Part shown: piece after piece, positions 11,650 through 13,157 of the stretch
Position numbering within the stretch: the stretch's first letter is position 1
How the letters are laid out: every line of letters starts with the position of its first letter
NCBI GenBank assembly: GCA_017880985.1
Contig: JADGRK010000031.1
Location: 1-13,157, forward strand
Origin: Rhodoferax sp.
GTDB taxonomy: Bacteria > Pseudomonadota > Gammaproteobacteria > Burkholderiales > Burkholderiaceae_C
Length of the DNA stretch: 13,157 bases
Reading direction: 5' to 3'
Notes under the pieces: generated by a model
What the model was told of the DNA's origin: nothing
Seen by the model: the letters and a program-made list of their open reading frames with translations, nothing else
Database searches by the model: none
Translations under genes and position numbers: made by a program

Positions 11650-13157
11650 TTACTCAGGCATTGTGTCCTCAAACGGCAATGTCATATTGCGCAGGTCGCG
11701 TTTGGTTTCCACCAATACCAGTGGACTCGCTGGTAGCTGCACCACGGCCGGGCGTTCGCGCGGAACGCGGATTGGCTTGGGCTCGGCTGCGATGGCGGCC
11801 TGAACAGCAGCAATCTTTTCGACGTTCGAATTGACCCAGCTTAAACCTGAGTTTTGAGCCACCCCGGCCAATTCGGTCACCGGCAGTTCAAACGACTGCA
11901 GCTTGGGCATGCCAACCGCCTCGGTCGTTGGCGTAGCGGAGACCGGGACCGGGATAACCGCCGCGACCACCGACGAAGACGGCGCGTCTGGTGTGGCGGG
12001 AGCAACGATCACCGGTGGCGTGACGGTCTCGGCCACGGCCATTATCGGTTCCCTGAATGCACTGGGTGCGAGCGTCCTGACCGGTGTTTCAGCGCTTGCC
12101 GTGAAGTAAGACTTGCGTGGCTCTGATGTTGCATCCTCTGGCATCGGTGGGTTGTCACGGCTGGAAGGTTCCGGCCGATCTGCTGGCTCGGCGCGTTCGC
12201 TACGCGGCGCATGATCGCGACCATAACGATCACGTGAACGCTTTTCGCGCGTCCCGGTCGCCTCTGTGCGCTCGCCTGGCCCGGCGCCGACCATGCCCTG
12301 TTCTGCAGCACCGACAGGCTCCTGGTTCGCTGCTACCGCACGTGCTGCGTCGCTTGCCAGGTCACTGCCCGTGTTTTCGTCGGGGCGACGGCTGCGTTCG
12401 CCGCGACCACCGCGGCCACCTCGTCCGGTGCGTGGCGGGCGATCTGGCCCGCCGTCAGCTCTTGCTGCATCCGGCGCACGCCCATTCATGTTCTCCTGCG
12501 GGCTGTTGGCGCCGATGTCGGTTGTGACCGGTCTGCTTTCCGCATCAAAACGTTCGCGTGACCCCTGAGCTGGGCGCTCCGCACGACCGCCTCTGCCACC
12601 ACGTCCGTCGCTCCGGCCACCCCGACCGCCGCGGCCACGGCCTTCGTCGCGACCGTCGCTGCGGCCATCAGCTGGCTGTTGACCCCGTGGCTCATTACGG
12701 CGCGCAGCGTCGCGTCCGGGGCGATCTTCACGCTTGGCGTCCTGGCCCGTCTCGGCCCTGGGTTTGGCTGGAATGGCGGGTGCCGGCGGCGTGGCAAACA
12801 GGCTCTTGATCCAGCCAAAGAAGCCTTTTTCTTCCGCAGCAGGTCGGGCCGCAGCGGATGGCGCTTTTGGCACAGCGCGCGCAGCCACGGCGACCGGCCT
12901 GACAGGTTCGGGCTTGGGTACGGCGGCGGGCGCCGGCGCATCAGGCAACACGCCTTTGATGATTGGCGTCTGTTTGTTGGTGGGCTCCCTTGAGCGCCGC
13001 GTGACCGCGGTCGGGTCTTCCATCTCTTCGGCCATTTTGTAGCTGGCCTGAACATTCTCCAGACGCGGGTCGTCGTGCTTGAGACGCTCCAATTTGTAGT
13101 TGGGCGTTTCCAGGGTCTTGTTGGGCACCATCAGCACGTTGATGCGCTGCTTGAGTT
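11650..13157 (-). CDS. rne: ribonuclease E, C-terminal portion (gene cut by window edge)
   Basis: The last 501 codons of RNase E, the endonuclease that starts mRNA decay and matures rRNA and tRNA; the catalytic S1/DNase-I-like half is outside the window. The visible part opens with LKQRINVLMVPNKTLETPNY and KLERLKHDDPRLE, the tail of the catalytic region. A low-complexity, disordered scaffold follows. GFFGWIKSLFAT (12790-12825) is a short amphipathic helix that could serve as a membrane or partner contact. An arginine/glycine-rich tract with RGGRGG repeats (about 12574-12669) is followed by a second (RGGRGGRGE, near 12390-12435), likely RNA-binding. A Pro/Ala/Val-rich stretch leads to the ending NMTLPFEDTMPE, probably a degradosome-partner microdomain. 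Assignment rests on the catalytic-tail sequence plus this tail; RNase G lacks such a tail. It converges on hemY. Confidence 0.9.
   Translation of the reverse strand, partial: LKQRINVLMVPNKTLETPNYKLERLKHDDPRLENVQASYKMAEEMEDPTAVTRRSREPTNKQTPIIKGVLPDAPAPAAVPKPEPVRPVAVAARAVPKAPSAAARPAAEEKGFFGWIKSLFATPPAPAIPAKPRAETGQDAKREDRPGRDAARRNEPRGQQPADGRSDGRDEGRGRGGRGGRSDGRGGRGGRAERPAQGSRERFDAESRPVTTDIGANSPQENMNGRAPDAARADGGPDRPPRTGRGGRGGRGERSRRPDENTGSDLASDAARAVAANQEPVGAAEQGMVGAGPGERTEATGTREKRSRDRYGRDHAPRSERAEPADRPEPSSRDNPPMPEDATSEPRKSYFTASAETPVRTLAPSAFREPIMAVAETVTPPVIVAPATPDAPSSSVVAAVIPVPVSATPTTEAVGMPKLQSFELPVTELAGVAQNSGLSWVNSNVEKIAAVQAAIAAEPKPIRVPRERPAVVQLPASPLVLVETKRDLRNMTLPFEDTMPE

Noticed and set aside
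12390..12670. Repetitive GC-rich tract as a CRISPR or minisatellite
   Set aside because: Periodicity follows codons for Arg-Gly repeats within the RNase E frame; no uniform repeat-spacer pattern.

Overview
The window reads as ordinary GC-rich chromosome of a betaproteobacterium. I infer Burkholderiales, most likely Comamonadaceae (Rhodoferax/Polaromonas-like). The basis is the hemC-hemD-hemX-hemY block, the style of RNase E tail, an AlgZ/AlgR-type two-component pair beside argH, and two short dispersed repeat families that I associate with this family from memory only. No tRNA, rRNA, CRISPR array, complete insertion sequence or phage gene was seen. No gene-free stretch exceeds 300 bases; the longest is 253 bp (4129-4381).

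Layout: (1) 1-1072, minus strand: the first 357 codons of argH (argininosuccinate lyase), running off the left edge. (2) 1174-2983, plus strand, divergent from argH: a LytS/AlgZ-type membrane histidine kinase and a LytTR (AlgR-type) response regulator, 19 bp apart. (3) 2980-4128, minus strand: an orphan archaeal-type AAA+ ATPase whose stop overlaps that of the regulator. Upstream of it lies a 253-bp region packed with inverted and direct repeats. (4) 4382-7306, minus strand: ppc (phosphoenolpyruvate carboxylase). (5) 7409-11578, plus strand: hemC, hemD, hemX and hemY, closely spaced, covering two late steps of tetrapyrrole synthesis plus two membrane proteins that travel with them. (6) 11650-13157, minus strand: the C-terminal 501 codons of rne (RNase E), convergent with hemY.

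The order argH / sensor kinase / LytTR regulator / hemC / hemD matches the Pseudomonas argH-algZ-algR-hemC-hemD neighbourhood, here interrupted by the ATPase gene and ppc.

The most notable signal is not a gene. Two short dispersed repeat families sit inside otherwise conserved coding sequences. Family A (about 55-65 bp, AT-rich edges) has four recognisable copies: in the response-regulator linker, downstream of ppc, inside ppc (antisense to it) and inside hemD (antisense to it). Family B (GC-rich, built around a CCCCC/GGGGG dyad) accounts for most of a 31-codon in-frame segment, 27 residues longer than the E. coli spacing, in the active-site mobile loop of PEP carboxylase. Both look like protein-coding-compatible mini-elements, comparable in concept to Rickettsia palindromic elements.
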